Source of the DNA: Gammaproteobacteria bacterium
GTDB lineage: Bacteria; Pseudomonadota; Gammaproteobacteria; Steroidobacterales; Steroidobacteraceae
Direction: 5' to 3'
Assembly: GCA_009926865.1 (NCBI GenBank)
Contig: RFOD01000005.1
Span: forward strand, 1-64,000
DNA length: 64,000 nucleotides
Both the position numbers and the translations under genes were made by a program. How positions within the stretch are numbered: position 1 is the stretch's first letter; every line of letters starts with the position of its first letter. Positions 1-10,226 of this stretch are shown here, in pieces. Under the pieces are notes generated by a model. The model searched no databases. It had not been told where the DNA came from and was given only the letters and a program-made list of their open reading frames with translations.

Positions 1-207
1 ACCGCCCATGCTGTAGCCGTTCAGTGCTTGGATCGCACGGGCCGCATCCTCCTGCGACATTTCAACGAAACCGAAACCGCGCTTGCGGCCTGTTTCGCGA
101 TCAACCGGGAGGGCCACAGATTCGACATTTCCGTGCTGAGCGAACAGCGTACGTACGGAATCTTCATCTGCGGTAAAGGGCAAGTTGCCCACATAAATTT
201 TTGCCAT
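1..207 (-). CDS. RRM-domain RNA-binding protein, C-terminus cut by window edge
   Basis: Reverse complement from CAT at 205-207 reads MAKIYVGNLPFTADEDSVRTLFAQHGNVESVALPVDRETGRKRGFGFVEMSQEDAARAIQALNGYSMGG; RNP2 (IYVGNL) and RNP1 (RGFGFVEM) motifs. Not in the ORF track because it runs off the edge. Confidence 0.93.
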   Translation of the reverse strand, partial: MAKIYVGNLPFTADEDSVRTLFAQHGNVESVALPVDRETGRKRGFGFVEMSQEDAARAIQALNGYSMGG

Positions 208-519
208 CTCTGGAATAACTCTCACAAACAAACTAAATAACCGGCCTAAAAAGAAACTGCAGAAGCCAAACGACCTCAGCGGCTGCTCTCGTAAGCCACC
301 TTGATCGATGTCAATTCAGTAATGCAGACCGGCGTTAAAAACGCCCAGAGATGCAGACAAAAGGGCAACGATCTGGGTCAGCATAGCACAGCAACATAAA
401 AAGCAAGGTTTTTTTGTATAGTGCGCGACTTCGCGCCCCGTGGCGTCCAAACAACGAACACCCCGCCCTACCTTGTGATGGCTCTCCCGCTCCCTGAACG
501 ACACCCCTGAAAGAAACCT

Positions 520-1527
520 ATGATTCGATCTGAATATTGGCCTGGTCTGGCACTGGGCGCCCTCGTGACCGGCCTGAGCTTCCTGCCACGCTTACTGGAG
601 CTGCCGGCCATCGGCAAGCTCAGCCCCTTGATGATCGCCGTACTCGTCGGAATGCTAGTCCGTAATACCCTCGGCCGCCCCGACGCCGCGCGAGTCGGTC
701 TCGCGCTGTCACTACGTCAGCCGCTCCGGCTCGGTATCGTGCTACTGGGTCTTCAGGTCACGATGGCAGAGCTATTAGGGATCGGGGCGGCGGGACTCGT
801 ACTGATCGTCGCTGCGGTCGCCAGCACCGTGCTCATCACTTGGCAGTTCGGGCGCTGGCTCGGTGTCGCACCGGGCCTCTCGCTGCTGATTGCCACAGGT
901 ACGGGTATTTGCGGCGCCTCAGCGATCGTGGCGGCTAACACCGTGGTCAAGGATTCGGATGAGTCCGTCGCGTATGCACTGGCCACAGTGACACTCTTTG
1001 GGACCCTTGCCATGTTTGCCTATCCCGCACTGGGCGCCGCCTTGGAGCTTGCCAGTGAACCCTATGGCCTATGGGTGGGTGCCTCAGTGCACGAGGTGGC
1101 TCAAGTCGTGGCGGCAGGCTTCGCCCGAGGTGATGTCAGTGGAGAGCTGGCGACCGTCAGCAAACTCGCTCGGGTCTTGCTCTTGGCGCCGGTCGTGATC
1201 GGGTTGGGATGGAGCTTGCGAGGCCGAGCATTGGCAGCCGATACGGATGGCGCGTCTGCTAAACCGAGCATTCCCATTCCATGGTTCGTATTTGGATTCT
1301 TAGGCATGGTCCTTCTCGCGAGCACGGGCTGGCTGGACCCTGCATGGCGCAGCCAGAGCGCGCTCATCGCTCAGCTACTGCTGGCCTTTGCGCTGAGCGC
1401 GGTGGGGCTCGAGACCGATTTCCGTCGACTCATCGCTCAGGGCTGGCAACCGCTCGCCCTCGGCGCCCTTGCCACCCTTTTCATTGGCGGAAGTACCCTC
1501 GTCGTTATCCAAGTGCTGTCGCACTAG
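520..1527 (+). CDS. YeiH/UPF0324-family putative sulfate exporter-type membrane protein
   Basis: 335 aa multi-TM protein; GTGICGASAIVAANTVVKDSDESVAYALATVTLFGTLAMFAYP and VGASVHEVAQVVAAG motifs typical of the family. Confidence 0.88.
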   Translation: MIRSEYWPGLALGALVTGLSFLPRLLELPAIGKLSPLMIAVLVGMLVRNTLGRPDAARVGLALSLRQPLRLGIVLLGLQVTMAELLGIGAAGLVLIVAAVASTVLITWQFGRWLGVAPGLSLLIATGTGICGASAIVAANTVVKDSDESVAYALATVTLFGTLAMFAYPALGAALELASEPYGLWVGASVHEVAQVVAAGFARGDVSGELATVSKLARVLLLAPVVIGLGWSLRGRALAADTDGASAKPSIPIPWFVFGFLGMVLLASTGWLDPAWRSQSALIAQLLLAFALSAVGLETDFRRLIAQGWQPLALGALATLFIGGSTLVVIQVLSH

Positions 1528-1578
1528 TGACGGCTTTCCAAAAAAACGACCTCGACGACTCGCCACCGAGTCGAGTCG

Positions 1579-4500
1579 TTAACGCGTCGCTGTCGACTCT
1601 GTTGCCTCGCTGCTCGTCAAATAGCGACGCAATTTCGGCGAGAGCCACTGCTCAACATCATCCACCAAAGAAAACACAGCAGGCACAATAATCAGCGTCA
1701 ATATCGTTGAGGTAATGAGCCCACCGATCACAGCGATACCCATCGGCGCTCGGAACTCACCGCCCGTGATACTCAGCGATACCGGGATCATGCCCGCGAC
1801 CATCGCCACGGTGGTCATGATGATCGGTCGCGCACGTTTGTGGCCCGCTTCGATGAGGGCTTCTGTCCGTGACTTACCAGCGCGAATCTCTTCGATGGTG
1901 AAATCGACCAACAAAATCGAGTTTTTACCTACGATGCCCATCAACATCAAAAACCCGATGACCACGGGCAGCGAAAACGGCTTACCCGCCAGCATGAGGG
2001 CGATCACCGCGCCACCGACAGATAGCGGTAGCGCGGATAAAATCGTGATCGGCTGGAAGACTCGGGCAAAGAGTAATACCAGCACCGCAAACACCAATAA
2101 GACGCCGGCCACAATCGCCAACATGAAATTCTCAAAAAGCTCCTGGAAGAATTCCGCCTGCCCCATCTGCACGAGCTGAACCCCTTCCGGTAGTTCGCTG
2201 ATCTCGGGCAAAGCGTAGACTTTCTGTAATGCCGGTCCGAGCTCAACCTTATTGAGATCTGCCTCAATACCCACTCGCCGACTTTGGTTGTAGCGACGAA
2301 TGCTGGATGGCCCCTGACCAAAACTGATATCGGCGACTGACTTCAACGGTACTGTGCTTCCCGAGGCCGTTCGTACGGGTAAATTCTCAAGAGTGCTCAG
2401 ATCGCTACGCGCCCTCTCCAGCAAACTGACGCGAATCGGAATCTGTCGATCCGACAAAGAAAACTTAGCCGCGTTCTGAGGTAGATCACCGAGTGTCGCA
2501 ATACGGATCGTCTGACTGATTGCGGCGACTGAAACACCGAGCTCTGCCGCTAAATCAAGCCGCGGTGTCACCAAAATTTCGGGACGGCTCAAATCACCCA
2601 CTATGCGTGGATCGCGTAGCTCAGGCATTTTGCGCATCGCATCGACGGCACGCTCAGCCGAGGAATGCAGAACCTCCGGATCATCGCCCGTCAAAAACAA
2701 AGTCACCCCTCGGCCAGAGCCGGGATCGTCGCCACCAAATGACACGCGCGCATCGGCGATCTCGGTAAAGCGCGGGCGAATCCGATCTTCCCACTCCCGC
2801 TGAGTCACCGAACGCTCAGCGCGAGGTACCAGCGAAACATAGACCTGCGCGTTACGCACATCGCCCCCGCCGATAGCCTCAATCACATCGGTGACTTCAG
2901 GCTCTTGGGACACCAATGCCACGACACGCGCTGATACATCAGCCGTCTGCTCCAATCGCACCCCCGGCGGTAACTCAATGTTGATCTGTGCGCTCGAGAA
3001 GTCACTGGGCGGCACAAAAGCCTTGGGAATAATTGCAAGCAATCCCAAAGAAACGACGAAAAATGCGGTCCCACCAAAGAGCGTGGCGCGACGATGCTCA
3101 AGCGTCCAACGCAGCGTCTGCAGGTAAGAATCCATCCATGGGCCGTCAGCCACTCGAATATCATCATGTGGCTTTAGAAAATGCGCAGCCATTAAGGGCG
3201 TAATCAAACGCGCTACCAGCAAGGAAAAGAACACCGCCGCCGCCACAGTCAAACCAAATTGTTTGAAGTACTGACCCGTGAAGCCGCCCATGAAACTCAC
3301 GGGTGTAAATACCGCGATAATAGTCGCCGAGGTCGCAACCACCGCCAGACCAATCTCATCGGCTGCCTCGAGTGCTGCTTGGTAGCCGTTCTTACCCATG
3401 CGCATGTGACGCACGATGTTCTCGATTTCCACGATCGCATCATCAACCAGCACGCCGGCGACCAAAGAAAGACCCAAGAGCGTAATGGTATTCAGCGTGA
3501 AATCCATCGCGTACATAAAGCCAAAGGTCGGGATCGCCGACAGCGGGATCGCCATGGCGGAAATCGCCGTTGCCCGCCAATCACGCAAGAACAAAAATAC
3601 AACCAATACCGCAAGAATCGAGCCTTCGATCAGTGCGGTCATGGCCGACCGATAAGAAGCTTTGGTGTTCTCGACAGTGGTAAAGACTCGTGTGATCGAC
3701 AAATCTGGCGTGTCTCGTAGCAGGTTCTCGATCTCCGCCTCGACCCGCTCTTGCACGGCGACATCGGAGGCGCCACGCGCTTTAAAGACGCCGAAGTTCG
3801 TACCGGGTCGACCATTTAGGCGCGACATCGAGCGCTGCTCAGCGACCGAGTCGCGGACCTCGGCGATGTCACGCAAGCGTACGCTCGCGCCACTCGCTAA
3901 GCGCAATTGCACATCACCCAGTTGGAAAGCGGTTTGTGCAGCGCCGAGTACGCGAATGGATTGCTCGCCACCCCCCACTTGAGCCCGCCCGCCGGGCGCA
4001 TCGAGATTGACAAGGCGAAGCTGCTGATTCACCTCAGCCGCCGTGATCCCTAAGGCCTGCATTCGGGCGGGATCCAGCTCAACACGAATCTCGCGACTCA
4101 CACCTCCGCCGCGAAAGACTTGGGCCACACCCGGCAGCGATAACAACCGTTTGGCGATGGTGTTATCCACGTACCAACTTAACTGCTCCGGCGTACGCGC
4201 CGTCGTGCTCACAGCGTAATACGCGATCGCACCGCCCTCCACATCAATCCGATTGATCTGGGGCTCATCAATGCCATCCGGCAAATCCGTACGCACCTTA
4301 CTCACGGCATCGCGCACATCGTTCAAAGCGCGATCCACGGGCGTACCAATTTGGAATTCGACGGTGGTGCTCGATACACCCTCGCGTGCAACCGAACTGA
4401 TGCTCCGTACATCGTTGACGCTACGGACGGCCCCTTCAATTTTTTGGGTGATCTGCGTTTCAATTTCGGTTGGCGCCGCCCCAGGCTGAAACACCTGGAC

Positions 4501-4641
4501 CGATACCAACGGAAAACTCACATCTGGATTGAGGTTGATGGGCAAGCGTAAAAAGCCCGCGAAACCCAAAAACATCAACACCATGAATAAGACGAGTGGC
4601 AACGTGGGGTTGCGAATCGCCCAAGAGGACATGTTCCTCAC
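1579..4641 (-). CDS. RND efflux transporter permease (HAE1/AcrB-type)
   Basis: 1020 aa; FPLVSVQVFQPGAAPTEIETQITQKIE, GVLVDDAIVEIENIVRHM, and GIVGKNSILLVDF motifs. Confidence 0.95.
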   Translation of the reverse strand: MRNMSSWAIRNPTLPLVLFMVLMFLGFAGFLRLPINLNPDVSFPLVSVQVFQPGAAPTEIETQITQKIEGAVRSVNDVRSISSVAREGVSSTTVEFQIGTPVDRALNDVRDAVSKVRTDLPDGIDEPQINRIDVEGGAIAYYAVSTTARTPEQLSWYVDNTIAKRLLSLPGVAQVFRGGGVSREIRVELDPARMQALGITAAEVNQQLRLVNLDAPGGRAQVGGGEQSIRVLGAAQTAFQLGDVQLRLASGASVRLRDIAEVRDSVAEQRSMSRLNGRPGTNFGVFKARGASDVAVQERVEAEIENLLRDTPDLSITRVFTTVENTKASYRSAMTALIEGSILAVLVVFLFLRDWRATAISAMAIPLSAIPTFGFMYAMDFTLNTITLLGLSLVAGVLVDDAIVEIENIVRHMRMGKNGYQAALEAADEIGLAVVATSATIIAVFTPVSFMGGFTGQYFKQFGLTVAAAVFFSLLVARLITPLMAAHFLKPHDDIRVADGPWMDSYLQTLRWTLEHRRATLFGGTAFFVVSLGLLAIIPKAFVPPSDFSSAQINIELPPGVRLEQTADVSARVVALVSQEPEVTDVIEAIGGGDVRNAQVYVSLVPRAERSVTQREWEDRIRPRFTEIADARVSFGGDDPGSGRGVTLFLTGDDPEVLHSSAERAVDAMRKMPELRDPRIVGDLSRPEILVTPRLDLAAELGVSVAAISQTIRIATLGDLPQNAAKFSLSDRQIPIRVSLLERARSDLSTLENLPVRTASGSTVPLKSVADISFGQGPSSIRRYNQSRRVGIEADLNKVELGPALQKVYALPEISELPEGVQLVQMGQAEFFQELFENFMLAIVAGVLLVFAVLVLLFARVFQPITILSALPLSVGGAVIALMLAGKPFSLPVVIGFLMLMGIVGKNSILLVDFTIEEIRAGKSRTEALIEAGHKRARPIIMTTVAMVAGMIPVSLSITGGEFRAPMGIAVIGGLITSTILTLIIVPAVFSLVDDVEQWLSPKLRRYLTSSEATESTATR

Positions 4642-5747
4642 TCGGCGACCCTCACCGTCTCGCCCGCGCGCAGATAGGGACCCGCCAGCGTCACCACTCG
4701 ATCCCCAGCTGACAGCCCATCGTTCACCACCACGCCCTCTGGGCGAGAGCTCGCTACCTCAATGGGTTGCCTTTGTACGCGTGATTTCTCATCCACCAAA
4801 AATACAAAGTTCACGCCGTCATCGGTCATCACCGCTGTCTGCGGAATCAACGCGCGAGTTTGTCGAGTCGTTTCCACTTCGCCGCGGGCGAACGCACCCG
4901 GTCGCAAGTTCGGATGCAGTGGCAAGTCGATCCTGACACTCCCAAGTCGCGTCTGCGGATCGATCACGGCACCGATCAGACGGACTCGACCCTCAAAAAA
5001 TTGCTCGACGCCGGTGACTCGGACCCGCGCGGGCATCCCCACCGCCAGTTGCGGCAGATCCTGCTCGGCCACGTTACCGCGCATTTCAATACCATCGGAA
5101 CGCCCTAAGCGAAATAGCGGCCCAGATCCCGGACCCGCTAACTGCCCGACCTCCGCTGAGCGGGTCAGGACGACCCCGTCAAACGGCGCTCGAACCTCCG
5201 TGCGGGCAAGCCGGGCGCGCGCCTCGCTGAGCTGGGCCTCGGCTACTTTGACGGTCGCCTCAGCCGCCACTTGCCCGGCCTGTCGACGCTCGACCTCCTG
5301 AGCGGAAAGCGCACCAATCTTCGCCACTTCCTGTGCACGTCGATAATCAGCTGCGGCGACCGCTGCGTTCGCCTGCGCCTCCTGCAAGGTTGCCTCCAAG
5401 CGAACGACCTGTGGCGCCACCAATGAGGTATCGAGCTTCGCAAGCAGGGTGCCGGCGTTCACCACATCACCCGCTTCGGCATAGAGTGCCGAGACACGAC
5501 CGCCCTCACCCTCGGCACTAATCGCCGCTTCATCGCGCGCCGCGATCGCACCACTGAACGTCACCATCGCACCGATCTCGCTCGGTCGAACCTCTGTGAC
5601 ACTCACGAGCAGCGGCGGGTTAACACTATCGCCACCGCCAGCCGTGTTGATAAATTGTCGAGCCAAGGCGAGAAGAATGAATGCTGCCAGAATACCGACT
5701 ACCCAACGCAAACTCTGGGGTAGCGCAGCCATGAGTCTCAATTTCAT
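4638..5747 (-). CDS. RND efflux periplasmic adaptor (membrane fusion protein)
   Basis: 369 aa; N-terminal TM, lipoyl-like and coiled-coil regions, VRAPFDGVVLTRSAEVGQLAGPG; overlaps the permease start by 4 nt. Confidence 0.93.
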   Translation of the reverse strand: MKLRLMAALPQSLRWVVGILAAFILLALARQFINTAGGGDSVNPPLLVSVTEVRPSEIGAMVTFSGAIAARDEAAISAEGEGGRVSALYAEAGDVVNAGTLLAKLDTSLVAPQVVRLEATLQEAQANAAVAAADYRRAQEVAKIGALSAQEVERRQAGQVAAEATVKVAEAQLSEARARLARTEVRAPFDGVVLTRSAEVGQLAGPGSGPLFRLGRSDGIEMRGNVAEQDLPQLAVGMPARVRVTGVEQFFEGRVRLIGAVIDPQTRLGSVRIDLPLHPNLRPGAFARGEVETTRQTRALIPQTAVMTDDGVNFVFLVDEKSRVQRQPIEVASSRPEGVVVNDGLSAGDRVVTLAGPYLRAGETVRVAE

Positions 5748-5775
5748 AAACGTGATTAATCTTTTGATTTAGTTG

Positions 5776-5807
5776 AAAAAAGACCGATGCCTAGCCTGGC
5801 ATCGGTC
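5776..5807 (-). terminator. Rho-independent terminator downstream of the serine hydrolase gene
   Basis: Perfect 10-bp stem GACCGATGCC (5782-5791)/GGCATCGGTC (5798-5807), 6-nt loop, A-tract 5776-5781 that is a U-tract when read on the - strand. Confidence 0.85.
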
Positions 5808-5856
5808 GAGCAAAATCAGGTCGAAGTGTTATATTAAACTACAACAGTATAACAGA

Positions 5857-7136
5857 TCAATCCCGTGGTTGCGGAGTGAGTGTTCTCGATGGCGACTGAC
5901 TCATCCAGCCTTTCAACAAGACATTGGGGAGAAAGCTGTTGTCCCATTCCTGCCCCTCGCCCCGAGGCGGGGAAGACCCAACTCTGACAATGACCATGTC
6001 CGCTGACGGGATCATGTACACGACTTGATTGGCGTTGCCATCGAACAGGAAGACATCGTTCGATAAATAAGGTTCCGAGTGCAAAACACGTAAGGCGGGT
6101 CGATCGCGCTCGGGGTTAGCAAAACCGCGACGCTCGATATATCGACCCGCCATATACACGCCCATCCCATAGTAGGGATTTTGGGCGGTGCCTCGGCGCA
6201 TCTCAGCCACGTATCCAGGGGGCAGTAACCGACGATCGGCCCAGACACCATCGGACATGAGCAGCAAACCTAAACGCAACCAGCTCTCGGGCGGCAACAG
6301 CAGGCAGCACCCAGAGTGAGCAGTCCCACCTAGCCGATTGACCCAAATATCGCCGCCCATCGCGCCCAACGGCTGCAGAATCTCCGTGGCCAAAAACTCA
6401 GCATATCGACGACCCGTTGCGCGCTTGATCAATAGCGCCACCAACTCTGAGGTCGCATTGTTGTACTCGTAGCGCGTACCCGGTTCATGCACCAACGGGT
6501 ATTCGTACAAGATAACCTCATCATGACGAGGGTGTAGATAAGCTCGATTCAACACATCCTCAGCCGTGGTGGCGGCGGCCTGCGGCAGGAGACCCGAGCG
6601 CATGTCGAGCAGATGGCGTACTAATATCTTTGATCGCCCGGGATCGTCACGCCACTCGGTAATAAAATCACTGATCGGCTGGTCCAGCGAGCGAATGGCG
6701 CCAAGTTCTAGGGCGCGACCAATCGCGACGGCTGACATGGGTTTCGCGAGCGAACGTTGGCGTCACCCTGAAAGTAGCGGGCCATTTGTAGCTTTCCGCC
6801 CTGCCAAACCAGTAGCGCGATCGACCGATTGGCAGCAGCATAGGCTTCCGCCTGCGCCAAAGCCTCAGCGTTGATCGTCACGTTCTCAGCATCCACCACC
6901 TCAAACGCCTGATCGTCGGTTGCCCCAGGCACCGACTCCAGCGGATCGTAGGTCTCAAGGCCAAGCCCTGACCGGAACGACTCCATCAAAGTCGCAAATC
7001 TTTGTTGGTACACCGCCTCATCCTCAGCTGAGAAACGAGACGAAGCGGCACGGACTTCAGTCGTCACAAGCGCAGTAACGAAGGCGGTTGCTGCGACAAG
7101 CGTCAGCGAAATAAAGTGGCGAGAATTCATCAGCAA
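5857..7136 (-). pseudogene. Beta-lactamase-family (class C-like) serine hydrolase, split by a frameshift near the SxxK motif
   Basis: N-terminal ORF 6708-7136 ends in ...ARYFQGDANVRSRNPCQPSRLVAP; C-terminal ORF 5857-6738 starts at MSAVAIGRALELG. Extending the second frame upstream gives SLAKPMSAVAIG (SxxK) just after an in-frame stop. YEYNNATSELVALL and GGTAHSGCCLLLPPESWLRLG are typical of the family. Confidence 0.8.
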
Positions 7137-7254
7137 AGCGTAAACGCCCTGTTCTGGCTGTACAAGCCGAACGAGGGCAAAACTGTCTGCGCGGGCTGAT
7201 AGACGCCCGTCCCTTGGCTGGCCCGCTATTCCGTGGCCCCGTTAGGTCGCCCGA

Positions 7255-8124
7255 CTAATGGGTCAGGTTGTGTCGCCCGCGCGGAACAAGCAAGACGTCG
7301 CTGGTCAACGCATTTAAAAGTGCCTCGGTAGTCGTTGGACAGCCCTGCTCCCAAGCGCTCGCACGTGCGCCACCGAGCACCAATACGTCCATATTTGAGT
7401 GCGTTCCGCCAGCACCGAAGCTGGCAATCGGGCTCTCCCGACATATGGTCAAGCGATCCACGCTGAGCCCTAGATGATCGCAGGTTTCCTTCGCTTTAGA
7501 TGAGAGTTCCGGGTTGGTGATGGCTGCCGAATCAAGGCAATGCACGATCGAGAGCTCACCGTGACACGCCAACGATAAGCACTCTGCCGTATCGAGAACC
7601 TGCTGAGTCAAGGCTTTATCGTCGCTCGTGAGATCAAGCGCCACCGTGATTCTCGGGACCGATCGCCAAGCAGGGCCACGAGTCCACAGCATGGGCACCC
7701 GCGTCGCACGAATCAACTGCATGTCCAAGGCCTGCGTGGGTCGTAAATGGGGAAATCCATCACTCAAATTTTTGATGACCAAATCTGGACGCCAATCGCG
7801 TACACGTTGTGCGACGCCCTCCGCGAGTTCCGAGACGCAGGCCGCACTGGTGCTGATACGTAGATCGGCCGCGGGGATCGAACCACGTAAGGTGTTCAAA
7901 TAACGATGACTCTCCGCGAGACAGGCATCGAATACTTCGCGTGCAGCCGGCGATTGGCGCTCCACGCCGACGGCCCAAGCGTGCTCAGTGTCACAGGCAA
8001 ATAGCTCAATTTGAGCATGAAAATGCCGTGCCAAGACCGATGCTTTTTGTAGCGCGCTTTGCGCTTCATATGAGCGATCTGCGAGCACTAAAATGGACTG
8101 TACGGTACGCATCAAAAGAGTCAC
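7255..8124 (-). CDS. Tandem universal stress protein (UspA-like)
   Basis: 289 aa, two Usp-like halves: VQSILVLADRSYEAQSALQKASVLARHF and DVLVLGGARAS...LLNALTSDVLLVPRG. Confidence 0.85.
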   Translation of the reverse strand: MTLLMRTVQSILVLADRSYEAQSALQKASVLARHFHAQIELFACDTEHAWAVGVERQSPAAREVFDACLAESHRYLNTLRGSIPAADLRISTSAACVSELAEGVAQRVRDWRPDLVIKNLSDGFPHLRPTQALDMQLIRATRVPMLWTRGPAWRSVPRITVALDLTSDDKALTQQVLDTAECLSLACHGELSIVHCLDSAAITNPELSSKAKETCDHLGLSVDRLTICRESPIASFGAGGTHSNMDVLVLGGARASAWEQGCPTTTEALLNALTSDVLLVPRGRHNLTH

Positions 8125-8130
8125 TGACGG

Positions 8131-8493
8131 TCAGCGTCGATCGGTGGCCGCGCAACGTGCGCACAAATCTGCTTCAGGAATAGCGCTTAGTCGATCGTGA
8201 CCAATCTCCACGCCACAGCGAACGCAATAGGGATACTCGCCTTTCGCGAGGCGCTCTAAGGCTCGATTCACGTGACTTAACTGGTCGCGGGCACTAGCGC
8301 CGATTTCTCGCAACACATCCTCATTGGCGCGCTGGGTGGCCTGATCCGCAAAGTCAGCCACCAAGGGTTCGTGAACATGGTGTAGATCCACCTCCGTGCG
8401 ACCGACTCGCTGGGCTAATTCCGCGCGTCGTGCGAGCAAGATCTGCCGCGTCTCGCTTAGCCACACATGATCTTTGAGCGATCGCTCATCCAT
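8131..8493 (-). CDS. DksA/TraR C4-type zinc-finger protein
   Basis: MDERSLKDH... start chosen at 8493; CVRCGVEIGHDRLSAIPEADLCARC zinc finger; 7 bp upstream of the usp gene on the same strand. Confidence 0.87.
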   Translation of the reverse strand: MDERSLKDHVWLSETRQILLARRAELAQRVGRTEVDLHHVHEPLVADFADQATQRANEDVLREIGASARDQLSHVNRALERLAKGEYPYCVRCGVEIGHDRLSAIPEADLCARCAATDRR

Positions 8494-8684
8494 TTTCGAT
8501 CGTCCGTTGTATCCATAGATATCGTCGCTCCAGCAAACTCGAACCCACTCACCCATTGAGAGCGATGCGAAAAATCGCACGAATGGTGGCAATGGACTAT
8601 TGCTGAAAGTACCTATCGGTCTATCGGGTGATAGGATTCGGGTGCACATTGGCGCCGATACTGCGCGCCAGATTGAGTGTTCAC

Positions 8685-10226
8685 ATGAGCCAAGACCCAA
8701 CCTCTCAACCCGCTTCCGAATATGAACTGCAGGCGCTGCTAGATGCCACGGTAGATGCGGTCATTGTGATCGACGCGCACGGAATCATTGAAAGCTTCAA
8801 TCGGTCGGGCGAGCGTCTGTTTGGTTACACCTCTGAAGAAGTGATCGGCCACAATGTCAGTATGCTCATGACGCATCGCGATCGCGATTCTCATGATCGA
8901 TACATGGCGCGGTATCTCGCAACGGGGGTCCCGCATATCATCGGGATCGGCCGAGAGGTTGATGCCGAGCACAAAGATGGCAGCGTTTTCCCTGTCTTCC
9001 TCTCAGTGGGTCAGATACACGGATCACGGCCGCCTCGATTCATTGGGCTGCTCCATGACATCACGCTGCGACGGGAGGCCATGATGGCGATCCGTCGCGA
9101 ACGTGATCGAGCGAACATGTACCTCGAAATGGCGCAGGTGATACTGCTTGCCTTGTCGACGGACTATCGTGTGCAACTGATTAATCGCAAAGGCTGCGAA
9201 ACCCTCTCGCGGCGAGAAATGGACTTACTCGGACGCGACTGGCTGCATATTGCGGTGCCGGACGATCAGCGCGCGCTCCTAGAAGAAGAGTTTCGTGCCA
9301 TGGAGCGCGATCCCAGTGGCGCAGAACGCTATTTTGAACACGCCGTGCAATCGGCGCACGGCGAGCGCCGCTTAATTGCCTGGCGCTGTATCCCGATGCG
9401 CAATGCCGAGGGACGACTCACCGGATTTTTCTCCTCTGGCGAAGATATCACCGACTCGAGACGCGCCTTTGAAGACGCCCAAGCCTCGCAAGAACGCCTT
9501 ACCCAAGTCTCGCGTTTAGCCACCCTAGGGGAGATGGCTGCGGGCATCGCCCATGAGCTCAACCAACCACTCGCCGCCATCAGCAACTACGCACACGCCG
9601 CTCAGCGTTTTGCGCAGTCTCTCGCGCTTGATCGGATTGATACAGATGGCGATATTCGCGCCGCTCTCGAGCAAATCGCCTCGCAAGCCGTCCGTGCCGG
9701 AGAAATCATTCGCCGGTTACGCGGTCTGGTTCAAAACCGCAATACACAAAAAGAGCCGAGCGACCTTAACCATTTGCTTCAGGAAGTACTCGGTTTTGTC
9801 CAAAGTGAGATTCGTTTACGCCAAATCCGAATTTCTTTGGAGCTAGACCCAACACTCCCATCTGTACCTCTCGATCGCATCCAAATACAACAGGTGCTCC
9901 TGAACCTGCTTCGTAATGCCATCGAGGCACTCGAAAATGCACCACCGACGGCGCGGCAGATTCTATTGCGCACTCAAAGCTCGCCGAGTTCGGGCTACAT
10001 CCGTTTTGTAATTAGTGACTCGGGACCTGGTGTTCCCGAGGACATCTTGCCTCAAATCTTTGATCCATTTTGCACCAGCAAGTCAACGGGAACAGGCTTG
10101 GGTCTCGCGATCAGTCGAACCATTGCGGAGGCGCACCACGGCAAGCTGAACTACGAGCACGCTCCTGGCGGGGGGGCACAATTTGTGCTCAGCCTGCCCC
10201 ACTCAAATCCAGGGGGATCTTTATGA
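8685..10226 (+). CDS. fixL: Oxygen-sensor-type histidine kinase FixL (two PAS domains, HisKA/HATPase)
   Basis: RDSHDRYMARYLATGVPHIIGIGREVDAEHKDGSVFPVFLSVGQ matches the heme-PAS His and Arg segment of FixL; H-box AAGIAHELNQPLAAI; STGTGLGLAISRTIAEAHHG. Start taken at MSQDPTSQ. Confidence 0.88.
   Translation: MSQDPTSQPASEYELQALLDATVDAVIVIDAHGIIESFNRSGERLFGYTSEEVIGHNVSMLMTHRDRDSHDRYMARYLATGVPHIIGIGREVDAEHKDGSVFPVFLSVGQIHGSRPPRFIGLLHDITLRREAMMAIRRERDRANMYLEMAQVILLALSTDYRVQLINRKGCETLSRREMDLLGRDWLHIAVPDDQRALLEEEFRAMERDPSGAERYFEHAVQSAHGERRLIAWRCIPMRNAEGRLTGFFSSGEDITDSRRAFEDAQASQERLTQVSRLATLGEMAAGIAHELNQPLAAISNYAHAAQRFAQSLALDRIDTDGDIRAALEQIASQAVRAGEIIRRLRGLVQNRNTQKEPSDLNHLLQEVLGFVQSEIRLRQIRISLELDPTLPSVPLDRIQIQQVLLNLLRNAIEALENAPPTARQILLRTQSSPSSGYIRFVISDSGPGVPEDILPQIFDPFCTSKSTGTGLGLAISRTIAEAHHGKLNYEHAPGGGAQFVLSLPHSNPGGSL

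Noticed and set aside
1579-5747. First RND pair as a novel system
   Set aside because: Standard adaptor-permease organisation with canonical motifs; no unusual partner.
8494-8700. N-terminal extension of the DksA/TraR ORF to 8700
   Set aside because: The extension is not DksA-like and overlaps the divergent fixL start; the MDERSLKDH start at 8493 is more plausible.
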